Positions 1 to 9,006 of a stretch of DNA of 64,000 bases are shown here, one piece after another. Both the position numbers and the translations under genes were made by a program. How positions within the stretch are numbered: the first letter of the stretch is position 1; the number at the start of each line of letters is the position of its first letter. This DNA comes from JAKAGZ01 sp963772675 (GTDB lineage Bacteria; Bacteroidota; Ignavibacteria; Ignavibacteriales; Ignavibacteriaceae), in contig CAVYYF010000005.1 of the NCBI GenBank assembly GCA_963772675.1, forward strand, positions 682,001-746,000, written 5' to 3'. The notes beneath the pieces were generated by a model that saw nothing but the letters and a program-made list of their open reading frames with translations, did not search any database and was not told the DNA's origin.

Positions 1-252
1 AGAGATACTTTAATGGAGATTCAAAAAGACATTTCTTTTAAGAAAAATAAGAGCTTTATTAATAAAAAATTAAATGTACTCGTTGAAAATATTGAGGGTG
101 ACTACTACGTAACCCGTTCTTACAGGGATGCTCCCGAGGTTGATGGAGAGGTATTGGTTGCAAGGGATAGTGCAAAAATTAATCCGGGCGATTTTTGTAC
201 CGCCGAAATTTATGATAATGATGAGTATGATTTGTTTGCGAATTTTGTGTAA
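1..252 (+). CDS. rimO: RimO C-terminal part (ribosomal protein S12 methylthiotransferase), 5' truncated by window edge
   Basis: The open frame enters from the left edge in frame 1; the first ATG at 13 is internal. The 83 visible residues start RDTLMEIQKDIS and carry DAPEVDGEV, which matches the TRAM domain ending RimO (family knowledge: a radical-SAM enzyme that methylthiolates an aspartate of ribosomal protein S12). The radical-SAM core lies outside the window, so this rests on the TRAM tail alone. MiaB and other methylthiotransferases share this architecture, but the DAPEVDGEV pattern favours RimO. A GWxTD gene follows after 17 bases. Confidence 0.8.
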   Translation, partial: RDTLMEIQKDISFKKNKSFINKKLNVLVENIEGDYYVTRSYRDAPEVDGEVLVARDSAKINPGDFCTAEIYDNDEYDLFANFV

Positions 253-269
253 ATATTTGAGGGATTAAA

Positions 270-1563
270 ATGAAAGCCACAATAAAGGTTTCTTTAATTT
301 TATTTCTTTTGGGCGTTTTTATCTCGTCCGGTTTTGCACAGGAAGAAAATCGTAAAGGCAGCAATTTTGATAAGGAGACAAGATTTTATGTAGATCTTTT
401 GGACTACTATAGCGGGAATCCTGATTCAACGTTGGTAAGTGCATTCATCCAGGTGCCGTATGCCCAGGTGCAGTTCTTCAAAACTGACAACCAGTTTATT
501 TCCAAATTCACAGTTACGGTTTCCATCTTTGATGAAGATGATGAACATCTGATTACTGAAAGCGTATGGAACGAAAAGATCACTGCTAACGATTTTGATC
601 AGACAACATCAAAATTGAATTATAATATCAGCTTAAAAAAAATTATGCTTAAACCAGATAAATATTTTGTAAGAACCTCAGTTGAAGATATAAATTCCAA
701 AAATACTTATGTAGAGAATAAAAAGATTGATGTAAGAGAATTTTCAGAAAAACTTGACTTGAGTGATATTATGTTGATAGCTAAACAAACTAAATTAAAT
801 GGAGATAAGAAAATTATACCAAACGTTTCAAGAAATGTACTTACAAAAAGAACTGGTATTCCTGTCTTCTATGAAATAAACTCTAATAGTAGTGGTAACT
901 TTAGAATAAATTACTCAATTAATTCAAAATCCGGGGCCAGAACTTTTCAGGATACAACTGACGTAAGTCTTAATAAAGGAAAGAACCAGATTTATTATGA
1001 TCTTAAAGACAGTTCACTTAATCTTGGAACTTATACTATTAATATTTAATGTTCAGAACACGCAAACTAAAGATGAGGCATCGGTTAGAGGCTCTCTTAT
1101 TTCGAGATGGAGTGGTGTACCGGAAAATGTATCTAATCTGGACCTTGCAATCAGGCAACTGGTTTATATAGCAACTCCTGAAGAGTTTGACTATATCAGG
1201 AAAGCTCCAGACAGAACTGAAAAAATAAAGAGATTTTCAGAATTTTGGAAAAGAAAGGATCCGAATCCAAATGATGAAGAAAATCAGGCTTTTGATGAGT
1301 ATTACAACAGGGTTGCGTACGCTAATGACCACTTCTCCCATTACATGGAGGGATGGAAGACAGATATGGGTATGGTCTATATCGTTTTAGGCAAACCCGA
1401 TGATGTCGAACATCATCCGTTTGATCCTGATTCAAAGCCTTATGAAATATGGGACTATTATAATCTTAATATAAGTTTTTCATTTTTAGATGAAACCGGA
1501 TTCGGCGATTACAGGTTATTGAATACGCTTGACTTCGACTATGTTCGTGAAAGAGCTAATTGA
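270..1563 (+). CDS. GWxTD domain-containing exported protein, broken by a single-base frameshift near 1045
   Basis: An N-terminal hydrophobic segment ending SSGFAQ looks like a signal peptide. The first frame (270-1049) stops just after GTYTINI; the +1 frame continues with NVQNTQTKDEASVRG and runs to 1563. Reading the TTT at 1045-1047 as TT gives a continuous protein of about 430 residues. The C-terminal part contains HYMEGWKTDMGMVYIVLGKPDDVE, the motif that names the GWxTD family; its biochemical function is not established. The first ATG (270) follows the sequence gagggatt. Either a sequencing indel or a young pseudogene is possible; the intact reading on both sides favours error. Confidence 0.8.
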
Positions 1564-1591
1564 TCTTGTACATAAACTAATTTATTTTTCT

Positions 1592-2557
1592 ATGATTCTT
1601 ACAGTAACCATCAATCCTATTCTTGAAAGAAGGTTTACTTTTGAAAAAATTATTTCAGGTGGACGAAACAGGCAAGGTGTGGAAGAACTAAAGGCTGGAG
1701 GAAAGGGTATTAATGTCAGCAGGCAGTTAAACAGACTTAGTGTTCAAAACATAACTTTCACATTCCTTGGTGGAAATAATGGAAAGTTATTGAGAGACGT
1801 ACTTTCACACGAAGGAATAAATTTCACATTTGTCAGGACTACTTCCGAAACGAGAAATTCTGTACTAACTATAGATAGGTCTTTGAATGTTGTCACCACT
1901 TTCTTTGGCTTAAATGCAGAAATATCAAAAGAAGAGGTAGATGAATTTAAGACAAAACTGGAGAAAATGATTCAGAACTGTGAGGCGGTTGTTTTTTCTG
2001 GCAGTTCTCCATGTAAAATCACCGATTCAATATTTCCATTTGGTATTGAGACTGCTAATAAATATGATAAAATTTCTATATGTGATACGTATGGTGATCA
2101 TCTTAAAGAATGTATAGAATCCAGCCCAACCATTATCCATAATAATATAGATGAAATAGAAGAATCTCTTAGAATTACGCTTTTTTCTGAAAAAGAAAAA
2201 TGTGATTATCTCGATTTTCTATATTCAAGAGATATTAAACAGGCGTACCTGACAGATGGGGAAAAAGAAACTTACTGTTCTAATTTTGATTATCATTTTA
2301 AAGTAAAAAATCCTGATGTTAAATCTTTAGATCCAACAGGAAGCGGCGACAGCTTTGTTGCCGGTATTGCTTACGGCTGGCACAATAACCTGACTTTTGA
2401 AAATTCGCTTTTAGTAGCTTCGTCACTTGGTACTGCAAATGCGATTAGCTTTGATACATCTGACGTTTTATTAAAAGACGCAGAAGCATTCTATGACTCT
2501 ATTTCGATCCAACCCATTGGCAAAAAAATGAAGATTGTTCATGTTTCGCCGGGCTAA
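1592..2557 (+). CDS. PfkB-family sugar kinase, 1-phosphofructokinase/tagatose-6-phosphate kinase-like
   Basis: From ATG 1592 the 321-residue protein opens MILTVTINPILER, the typical start of FruK/LacC kinases, and has a glycine-rich AGGKGINVSRQL segment for sugar binding. The DPTGSGDSFVAG motif near the C-terminus carries the catalytic base (Asp253) and the anion hole. Family knowledge says such enzymes phosphorylate a sugar phosphate with ATP in the cytosol; the exact substrate cannot be read from sequence. An earlier in-frame ATG at 1529 lies inside the GWxTD gene and would add residues before the conserved start. No PTS genes are nearby. The 3' end overlaps the following barrel gene by 17 bases, so translation may be coupled. 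Confidence 0.85.
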   Translation: MILTVTINPILERRFTFEKIISGGRNRQGVEELKAGGKGINVSRQLNRLSVQNITFTFLGGNNGKLLRDVLSHEGINFTFVRTTSETRNSVLTIDRSLNVVTTFFGLNAEISKEEVDEFKTKLEKMIQNCEAVVFSGSSPCKITDSIFPFGIETANKYDKISICDTYGDHLKECIESSPTIIHNNIDEIEESLRITLFSEKEKCDYLDFLYSRDIKQAYLTDGEKETYCSNFDYHFKVKNPDVKSLDPTGSGDSFVAGIAYGWHNNLTFENSLLVASSLGTANAISFDTSDVLLKDAEAFYDSISIQPIGKKMKIVHVSPG

Positions 2558-4304
2558 AAATCTCACTTTAATAATACTCTTTCCGATTGTATTCATAAAT
2601 TCACAGACAATACGAAATATTGAAATCAGTGGTAATTCAACTGCGAGTAATAGTGAAATACTTAGCTGGATAGGATTATCTCCCGGACAAAAAATTTATA
2701 ATGGAATTATAGATTCTGTAAAATCGAGGTTAGCTCTAAATTACGCTAATATAGGCTATTTCCACTGCACTTTTGGTAAAACTGAAATAATTAGTTTACC
2801 TGACTCTCAGGAAGTTGATCTTTCTGTTTCTATAGATGAAAATGATCCGACCTATTTAAATAATATAAGGTTTATTAATGCATCTTCGTCTGATTCAATT
2901 AATATTATTCCAATCTTCAGTTATCTAGAGGGGAAAGTTTTTGACAGTACCAGTCTTGAAGAGAGTATCTCTTCGGCTTTAACATATTATGAAAATAATG
3001 GTAATCCTTTTTCTAAAATTACAATTTCGTCAATTAATTTTCTTAATGATAGCACACAAGAGAAATATTTTGTCAATTTAAACCTAATAATAGATAGAGG
3101 AAAGGTAAGCACAATTGATAAAATTGAGATTGACGGAAATACAAAAACAAAGGATTATGTTATAACGCGGGAGATGCGATTATCAACAGGCGAAAAATTT
3201 TCCGAAAACCTTATCAAAGAAATACCTTACCGCCTAAACCGGCTTGGTTTTTTTGAGCCTGTTGGTGTCCCTGATTATTATATCAATGCGCAAAATGAAG
3301 GAGTTCTGGTAGTAAAAGTAAAAGATAAACAAACAAATAACTTCGACGGAATTATTGGTTATGTACCGGGGGACGTAAATACCAGCGGTTATGTTACCGG
3401 GCTCGTAAACATCAGTTTAAGAAATATTTTTGGTACAGGTAGAGCTGCTGCAATTCGTTGGCAGAAATTAGACAAAAGCTCACAGGAGCTTGAATTAAAA
3501 TATCTTGAACCCTGGGTTTTTAATTTACCTTTTAATATAAATGCTGGACTATATCAAAGAAAACAGGATAGCACTTATATTCAAAGAAGATTAAATTTTG
3601 CATTAGAATTTCTTGCAAATGAAAATTTCTCTGCTGCGCTAACACTTTCAACTGAATCGGTGATCCCGAGTGATACAGATACTTTAACACTCACAGTTTA
3701 TAATTCAAATTCCATTACAACTGGCTTGAATCTTAAGCTGGATACAAGGGACGATCCTTATTCTCCCACGCAGGGTTTATTGTTTATTAACTCATACTCA
3801 TTCAGTAGGAAAACTATTAATGGCCCTGAAAAATTTATTACTCCCGGTCTTGCAACCAAAGTTGACTTGCAAAGAATTGAATTGGAGTTCAAAATATTTT
3901 ATCAGCCCTTTCAACGGCAGGTCATTGCACTCGGATTGAATGGAAAAGAGTTGCGCGGTTCATTCTTTGAAACTAGTGATCTTTTCAGGTTGGGGGGAGC
4001 AAACACACTGCGCGGATATACTGAAGATCAGTTTTTAGGTTCAAGGATTTTTTGGTCAAACCTGGAATACAGATTTTTATTGACGCAAAGATCGTTTACT
4101 TTTTTATTCCTGGATACAGGTTATTTCTACAGGCCGGAGGATTTAACTCGTAATATTCTGAAAACTGAAGGGTTCAGAATTGGCTATGGGCTTGGCATAA
4201 ATCTGGAAACAGGCATTGGTGTAATTGGAGTGAGCTTTGCACTGGGGAAAGGGGATTCTTTTTCAAATGGGAAGATTCATTTCGGGATTGTTAACGAATT
4301 TTAG
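2541..4304 (+). CDS. BamA/TamA-type outer membrane protein (POTRA domains plus C-terminal beta-barrel)
   Basis: From ATG 2541 the 587-residue protein starts with a signal peptide (MFRRAKNLTLIILFPIVFINS). POTRA-like repeats follow, for example TIRNIEISGNSTASNSEI and TIDKIEIDGNTKTKDYVI with an EMRLSTGEKF helix. The second half is a predicted 16-strand-type barrel with RLGGANTLRGYTEDQ, resembling the conserved RGF/Y loop of the Omp85 superfamily, and it ends in an aromatic residue (VNEF). It is shorter than canonical BamA (~800), so TamA-like or a patatin-type Omp85 relative is possible. A TTG at 2535 is an alternative start. It overlaps the kinase gene upstream. Confidence 0.82.
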   Translation: MFRRAKNLTLIILFPIVFINSQTIRNIEISGNSTASNSEILSWIGLSPGQKIYNGIIDSVKSRLALNYANIGYFHCTFGKTEIISLPDSQEVDLSVSIDENDPTYLNNIRFINASSSDSINIIPIFSYLEGKVFDSTSLEESISSALTYYENNGNPFSKITISSINFLNDSTQEKYFVNLNLIIDRGKVSTIDKIEIDGNTKTKDYVITREMRLSTGEKFSENLIKEIPYRLNRLGFFEPVGVPDYYINAQNEGVLVVKVKDKQTNNFDGIIGYVPGDVNTSGYVTGLVNISLRNIFGTGRAAAIRWQKLDKSSQELELKYLEPWVFNLPFNINAGLYQRKQDSTYIQRRLNFALEFLANENFSAALTLSTESVIPSDTDTLTLTVYNSNSITTGLNLKLDTRDDPYSPTQGLLFINSYSFSRKTINGPEKFITPGLATKVDLQRIELEFKIFYQPFQRQVIALGLNGKELRGSFFETSDLFRLGGANTLRGYTEDQFLGSRIFWSNLEYRFLLTQRSFTFLFLDTGYFYRPEDLTRNILKTEGFRIGYGLGINLETGIGVIGVSFALGKGDSFSNGKIHFGIVNEF

Positions 4305-4389
4305 CCCACCAGACAGATCTTATCTAAATTATTTTCATTCAAAACGAGCTATAATAGAGGTTTTCCAAGATTTTTTAAATATATATAGA

Positions 4390-4424
4390 ATATATGTTGT
4401 AACTTTAAATGTTATAACATATAT
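4390..4424. promoter_or_regulatory. Palindromic operator upstream of the yceI-nitroreductase-pirin-marR genes
   Basis: Two 14-base arms, ATATATGTTGTAAC (4390-4403) and GTTATAACATATAT (4411-4424), form an inverted repeat with one mismatch and a 7-base centre. It lies 33 bases before the yceI start, where a repressor would block transcription. The MarR regulator at 6349 is the natural candidate to bind it; that assignment is inferred from position and symmetry. Confidence 0.55.
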
Positions 4425-4456
4425 TTGAGATGTAAAATAAATTAAAGGAGAAAGTC

Positions 4457-4993
4457 ATGGAAACAACAAAGAAATGGTCAGTAGACACAACACATTCGAA
4501 AGTGCAATTCTCAGTTAAGCATATGGTGATTGCACAGGTAACTGGTGAATTTCAGAAGTACGATTTAAACATTAACAAAATGAACGGCAGTTTTGAATCA
4601 GCTGAAGTTGAATTCAGCATAGATACTGACACGATCAACACCGGGATTGAGGACAGAGATAAACACTTAAAATCAGCAGATTTTTTTGATGTTGGAAAAT
4701 TTCCTAAGATATATTTCAAAAGCACCAGCATAAAAAAAGTTGATGACGAGACTTATAAAATGACAGGTGATCTGACAATAAAGAATGTAAGCAAGCCGAT
4801 TGAATTAACCGTGAGTTATGGTGGACAAATAGTCGATCCCTGGGGAAATATTCGTGCCGGATACAATATTGAAGGAACGATTAATAGATTCGATTACGAC
4901 TTAACATGGAACAACCTGATTGAAACCGGTGGTGCTGTCGTAGGAAAAAAGGTTAAAATTAATACTGATATAGAAATAGTAACACCAAAATAA
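4457..4993 (+). CDS. YceI family protein, apparently cytosolic
   Basis: The 178-residue sequence matches the YceI lipocalin-like fold: WSVDTTHSKVQFSVKHMVIAQVTGEF at the start, then the D-K-HLKSADFFDVGKFPKI block and GDLTIKNVSKPIEL. Family members bind polyprenyl or other lipophilic molecules, often periplasmically, but no signal peptide is visible here. The start is well supported by AAAGGAG eight bases upstream. It is the first gene of a four-gene run (YceI, nitroreductase, pirin, MarR) with gaps of 20, 8 and 19 bases. YceI with redox and quinone-related partners under MarR control suggests a response to quinones or electrophiles; that is inference. Confidence 0.9.
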   Translation: METTKKWSVDTTHSKVQFSVKHMVIAQVTGEFQKYDLNINKMNGSFESAEVEFSIDTDTINTGIEDRDKHLKSADFFDVGKFPKIYFKSTSIKKVDDETYKMTGDLTIKNVSKPIELTVSYGGQIVDPWGNIRAGYNIEGTINRFDYDLTWNNLIETGGAVVGKKVKINTDIEIVTPK

Positions 4994-5013
4994 ATATTAT
5001 TAAAGGTGAAATT

Positions 5014-5610
5014 ATGTTACACGAATTGATAGAAAAAAGATATAGCCCAAGGGCATTTTCTAATGAGGCAGTTGAAGAAGAAAAAATAATTTCATTGCTT
5101 GAGGCGGCCAGGTGGTCGCCTTCATCTATGAATGAACAACCGTGGAGATTTATAGTCGGTGTTAAAGGTGAAGGTGAAACCTACGAGAAGATATATAATG
5201 CCTTGTTTGAACAAAACCAGAGCTGGGCTAAAAATGCCCCCGTTTTAATTTTAGCAGTTGTTAAAGAATTTAATGACATCAGCAAACAAAATAATCGTCA
5301 TGCTGAATACGACCTTGGGCAGGCTATTGCACATTTAACTATTCAGGCAACTTCGTTAAATTTATACCTTCACCAGATGGGTGGATTTGACCCGGACAAA
5401 GCCGGTAAGCTTTTCAATATTCCTGAAGGGTACACACCTATGAGTGTAATTGCGATTGGCTATCTTGGTAATATTGATTCTTTACCGGAGCAATTAAAGG
5501 TCAGGGAAAAAGCTAAAAGAAACCGAAAAGAACTGTCTGAGTTAGTATTTGATGAATCGTTCGGCCATACAAGCAGGCTAATAGAAAACAAAAATGTGTC
5601 AGTGAATTAG
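5014..5610 (+). CDS. Nitroreductase family FMN protein
   Basis: The 198-residue protein shows the nitroreductase fold: MLHELIEKRYSPRAF with the RxSxR-type FMN phosphate contact, then AARWSPSSMNEQPWRFIV, and an MSVIAIGYLG strand near the end. Such enzymes use FMN and NAD(P)H to reduce quinones or nitro compounds in the cytosol; the substrate is unknown. It sits 20 bases after yceI and 8 bases before the pirin gene, preceded by AAAGGTG, so co-transcription is likely. The gene is full length for the family. Confidence 0.88.
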   Translation: MLHELIEKRYSPRAFSNEAVEEEKIISLLEAARWSPSSMNEQPWRFIVGVKGEGETYEKIYNALFEQNQSWAKNAPVLILAVVKEFNDISKQNNRHAEYDLGQAIAHLTIQATSLNLYLHQMGGFDPDKAGKLFNIPEGYTPMSVIAIGYLGNIDSLPEQLKVREKAKRNRKELSELVFDESFGHTSRLIENKNVSVN

Positions 5611-5618
5611 GAGTTAAT

Positions 5619-6329
5619 ATGAAAACAATTATACATAGATCAGATTCAAGGGGTAAATCGGAACTTGGCTGGCTTCACAGCAGGTTCAGTTTTAGTTTTG
5701 CAAATTACTATAATCCTGAGAATATGGGATTCGGACTATTACGTGTTTTAAATGATGATGTTGTAGAACCGGGAACAGGTTTTGGTACACATCCGCATGA
5801 CAATATGGAGATCGTTACAATTATTCTTGACGGTGAATTGGAGCACAAAGATAGTATGGGTTCCGGTTCAGTGATAAGAAAAGGGGAAGTTCAGGTAATG
5901 TCTGCCGGAACAGGAATTACACACTCTGAAATGAATCCATCTTCAAATGAAAAAGTAAATCTTTTCCAGCTCTGGATATTTCCGAAGGAAAGGAATATTA
6001 AACCAAGATATGATCAGAAAGAATTTCCGATTGAAGAGAGAAAAAACAAATTAGAAACCGTTGCCTCCGGGTTTAAGACAAATGGATCATTGTATATTCA
6101 CCAGGATGCTGCAATTACGCTTGGAAACGTTGAAAAGGGAAAGAAACTTATATATAAAAATTTTAAGCCCGGGAACGGTTCTTATTTGTTAGTAATAAAC
6201 GGAAAGATTAATTTATCGGGTGAAGAATTAACAACTCGTGATGCAATCGGCGTATGGGAGCAGGATCAGTTTGAAATTTCTGCTGAAGAAAACTCCGATT
6301 TTGTTATTATTGAGGTTCCGATGAATTAA
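5619..6329 (+). CDS. Pirin family protein
   Basis: The 236-residue protein is a two-cupin pirin. The metal-binding set is visible in the N-terminal cupin: the HPHDNMEIVT pair of histidines, ELEHKDSMGSG, and GITHSEMNPS with a further histidine and glutamate. Family knowledge: bicupin proteins holding Fe or other metals, some with quercetin dioxygenase activity, others redox-sensing. A GGAG precedes the ATG. Placement between a nitroreductase and a MarR regulator suggests a role in quinone or flavonoid-like compound handling; the substrate is not shown. Confidence 0.9.
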   Translation: MKTIIHRSDSRGKSELGWLHSRFSFSFANYYNPENMGFGLLRVLNDDVVEPGTGFGTHPHDNMEIVTIILDGELEHKDSMGSGSVIRKGEVQVMSAGTGITHSEMNPSSNEKVNLFQLWIFPKERNIKPRYDQKEFPIEERKNKLETVASGFKTNGSLYIHQDAAITLGNVEKGKKLIYKNFKPGNGSYLLVINGKINLSGEELTTRDAIGVWEQDQFEISAEENSDFVIIEVPMN

Positions 6330-6348
6330 ACTAACTTAATATTATACA

Positions 6349-6798
6349 ATGAAACTTGAAGATGAAATATCACAGAAAAAATTCAGAAATGAGTATCACA
6401 AGGCTGCCGTAAACTTGCTTTTTACTTTTAGCTGGCTTCGGAGTTACCAGGAAAAGATTTTTAAGCCCCGCGGAATTACCGGGCAGCAATTTAATATTCT
6501 CCGAATCCTAAGAGGTCAGCATCCTAAGCCAGCTAATATAAAGCTTATCCGGGAGAGGATGCTTGACAGGATGTCGGATTGTTCCAGGATTGTGGAAAAA
6601 TTAAGAGCTAAAGGTTTGATTGAAAGAAATATTTGTCCGGCTGACAGGAGACACGTTGATGTAATAATTACAAACAAAGGATTGGATTTACTTTCGAAAC
6701 TGGATCTCATAAATGAGGAGTCGGACAAATTTCTTTCTAACCTTGATGAAAAAGAAGTTAGCCAGTTGAACCGATTGCTCGATAAACTCAGGGGCTAA
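6349..6798 (+). CDS. MarR family transcriptional regulator
   Basis: The 149-residue protein has a winged helix-turn-helix typical of MarR: QQFNILRILRGQ, then the recognition region MLDRMSDCSRIVEKLRAKGLIER and the wing CPADRRHVDVIITNKG. Flanking helices would form the dimer. Two cysteines (in MSDCSRI and NICPADRR) could allow redox sensing, which is speculation. It lies 19 bases after the pirin gene and probably controls the palindrome at 4390-4424. Its stop is 8 bases from the end of the convergent reductase gene. Confidence 0.88.
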   Translation: MKLEDEISQKKFRNEYHKAAVNLLFTFSWLRSYQEKIFKPRGITGQQFNILRILRGQHPKPANIKLIRERMLDRMSDCSRIVEKLRAKGLIERNICPADRRHVDVIITNKGLDLLSKLDLINEESDKFLSNLDEKEVSQLNRLLDKLRG

Positions 6799-6806
6799 CA
6801 AATATT

Positions 6807-7976
6807 TTACATAAAGACACGCGCCACATCAACCAGCAATGAAGGCTTGTGAGCCAAAGCAATCATAAATAATTTTTTCATTGTTCTCTTTTCCGGTTCT
6901 ACTTTTCTGAATTTTGAAATAAGATTATTAAAATCATCATCTGTAAAATTGTAAATTCCGTTTTTTAGCCTGTCATAAATTTCATGTTTCTTTCCTCTTT
7001 CTTTATGCCATTCCTTATCGTAGCTGTGCAGCAATTTTAAGTCACCCTTTTTAATTGCTTCTCCGGAGATTTTCCCGGCAATACTGCCGCCAACCAAACC
7101 GCTTTCAATTCCACCCCCGCTCAACGGATTAACCTGTCTTGCGGCGTCACCAACAAGCATTATTCCTTCGCCGGAGATTTTTTCAAGTGTAATACAGCAG
7201 GGAACACCACCAGCAATCTGAGTTAAGATTGAAGCATTGGGAAACAGTCTTTCCAGGTTAGTAGTTAAATAGGAAAGAGTAGATCGCTTTTTGCATTCAT
7301 AGCCACTTATACCGAGGCCGATATTTGCAATGTTTTGCCCCTTGGGAAAGACCCAGAAATATCCGTTTGGAGCTACATCTTTTCCAAAATGAAAGTAAAG
7401 AGTATCAGTATTTATATTTATATTTGTTGCTGTGACCTGCAGACAAGCTTCCATATCTCTGAAGTCTGTATGAGTCTGTAAGCCTGCCCACCTTCCTACT
7501 CTTGATTCAGTTCCGTCGGCCCCGATCACAACTTTAGCGCGTACTTCTCGCTGGTCGCCACGGTATTCAAATTTTACTCCGCATACTTTACTTCCCTCCA
7601 TAATTAATCCGTTTACGTAAGCACGTGTAACAACCTGTGCACCCGCGTTTGAAGCAAGTTTTGCGAGTTCATAATCAAAAATTCTTCTTTCAAGGACGTA
7701 CCCCATTACGTGACCAGCGTCAACACTTATTTCACTTCCGTTAGGTGCTGTGAAAGAAAATTTTCTAACTTCGGCTGTTATCCATTTTTTGTCAGGCGTA
7801 ATAAATTTATCACAACCGGGCTTATTTATTGCCTCGGCACATCTGACAGGATACCCAACATCGCGGTCCTTTTCCAGCATCAGGACTGAAACTCCTTGTT
7901 CAGCAGCAAATTTTGAGGCCATTGAACCTGCTGGACCTGCACCAACAACAATTACATCATATTCACTTTTTATCAT
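6807..7976 (-). CDS. Geranylgeranyl reductase family FAD-dependent oxidoreductase
   Basis: The 389-residue protein starts YDVIVVGAGPAGSMASKFAAEQG, a dinucleotide-binding fold for FAD, followed by LEKDRDVGYPVRCAEAI. The middle GYFWVFPKG and NIGLGISGYECK, and the later IMLVGDAARQVNPLSGGGIESG, are the pattern of geranylgeranyl reductases that saturate isoprenoid chains (archaeal lipids, chlorophyll side chain, menaquinone). It is divergent from a DGGGP-synthase-like prenyltransferase 186 bases away, which supports an isoprenoid lipid or quinone substrate. The exact substrate cannot be assigned from sequence alone. Confidence 0.82.
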   Translation of the reverse strand: MIKSEYDVIVVGAGPAGSMASKFAAEQGVSVLMLEKDRDVGYPVRCAEAINKPGCDKFITPDKKWITAEVRKFSFTAPNGSEISVDAGHVMGYVLERRIFDYELAKLASNAGAQVVTRAYVNGLIMEGSKVCGVKFEYRGDQREVRAKVVIGADGTESRVGRWAGLQTHTDFRDMEACLQVTATNININTDTLYFHFGKDVAPNGYFWVFPKGQNIANIGLGISGYECKKRSTLSYLTTNLERLFPNASILTQIAGGVPCCITLEKISGEGIMLVGDAARQVNPLSGGGIESGLVGGSIAGKISGEAIKKGDLKLLHSYDKEWHKERGKKHEIYDRLKNGIYNFTDDDFNNLISKFRKVEPEKRTMKKLFMIALAHKPSLLVDVARVFM

Positions 7977-8162
7977 AATTTATATTTAATAGTTCCTGAA
8001 ACGAGTGAACTTAAATAAATTTTGTTATTTTATATCCATTAGAATATTTGAAAAACCAATATATTAAACCTTTTCATAAGAATGAAGAATTGCGCTACTG
8101 AATATTTACAGATTAGTTTTCAGAATAAAATAGCTATGCTCAACCCACCTAAAAATTATTAA

Positions 8163-9000
8163 ATGCACAAACTAGCCGCCATACTAAAAATTTCACGCCC
8201 TGAAAATGTAATTATCACATTTATTGCAGTGATAGTTGGCGCTATTGTTTCTACCGGCATCAATATTTTGCGGCTTGATGTTATCTGGGGAGCAGTCTCT
8301 TTGGTCTTTTGCCTGCGCGGCAGGTAATGTAATTAATGATATTTATGATTTTGAAATTGATAAAATAAATAAACCTGACCGGGTTTTACCTTCAGCAAGA
8401 TTATCAGTTCCTGGTGCAAAAATTATTTATGCAATTGAGCTGTTATTCTCAATTGCACTCTCACTTACAAATGGTTTATTTTCATTAGTATTCGTTTTGG
8501 TCGTAAATATTCTTTTGTACCTCTACAGCGCAGATCTTAAAAAAAGAATTCTTTTTAGCAATTTCACTGTGGCTTTGCTTACCTCTTCTGCTTTAATTTA
8601 TGGCGGACAAATAGCCGGCAACATTACAGGAGCAATTATTCCCGCTGTTTTTGCTTTCCTGATTAATTTTATCCGTGAAATTATTAAAGATATGGAGGAC
8701 ACAAAAGGCGATTCAGCAAAAGGAGTGTTAACTTTCCCAAATAAGTTTGGTTTTGTTGCGACTAAAAGAATAATCTATCTGGTTACTTTTGTTCTAATTC
8801 TCGCAACTCTTTATCCGTTTCTTCTTAAAATATATAAGATAGAATATTTTATAGTTGTAATGGTACTTGTAAATCCCGTTCTTATTTATTTCTTGAAATC
8901 CCTAATTGATAATGATTCTCCCAAAAACTTGAAAAAATTAAGTTTTATTTTAAAATTAAATATGCTATTCGGAATAATTGCAATTTACTTAGGCATTTGA
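8163..9000 (+). CDS. UbiA-family prenyltransferase, digeranylgeranylglyceryl phosphate synthase-like, single-base frameshift near 8307
   Basis: Reading from ATG 8163 gives MHKLAAILKISRPENV and a membrane segment, then hits a stop after LVFCLRGR. Treating the TTTT at 8307-8310 as TTT restores LVFACAAGNVINDIYD and the rest of a 278-residue membrane protein. Both UbiA Asp-rich motifs are present: NVINDIYDFEID for prenyl-diphosphate/Mg binding, and REIIKDMEDTKGD, a pattern I associate with archaeal-type DGGGP synthase. Seven to nine membrane segments are apparent. Family alternatives include chlorophyll or other aromatic prenyltransferases. An ATG at 8236 in the second frame is not the real start because it lacks the conserved N-terminus. 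Confidence 0.78.
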
Positions 9001-9006
9001 CAATTT

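Noticed and set aside
4237..4428. Open frame of 63 codons overlapping the end of the barrel gene
   Set aside because: It is out of frame with the barrel and runs into the operator before yceI; composition is that of a chance frame.
6807..9000. Chlorophyll synthase and geranylgeranyl reductase pair for bacteriochlorophyll
   Set aside because: No other pigment genes nearby, and the UbiA second motif REIIKDMEDTKGD fits DGGGP synthase better by eye; a tree would settle it.
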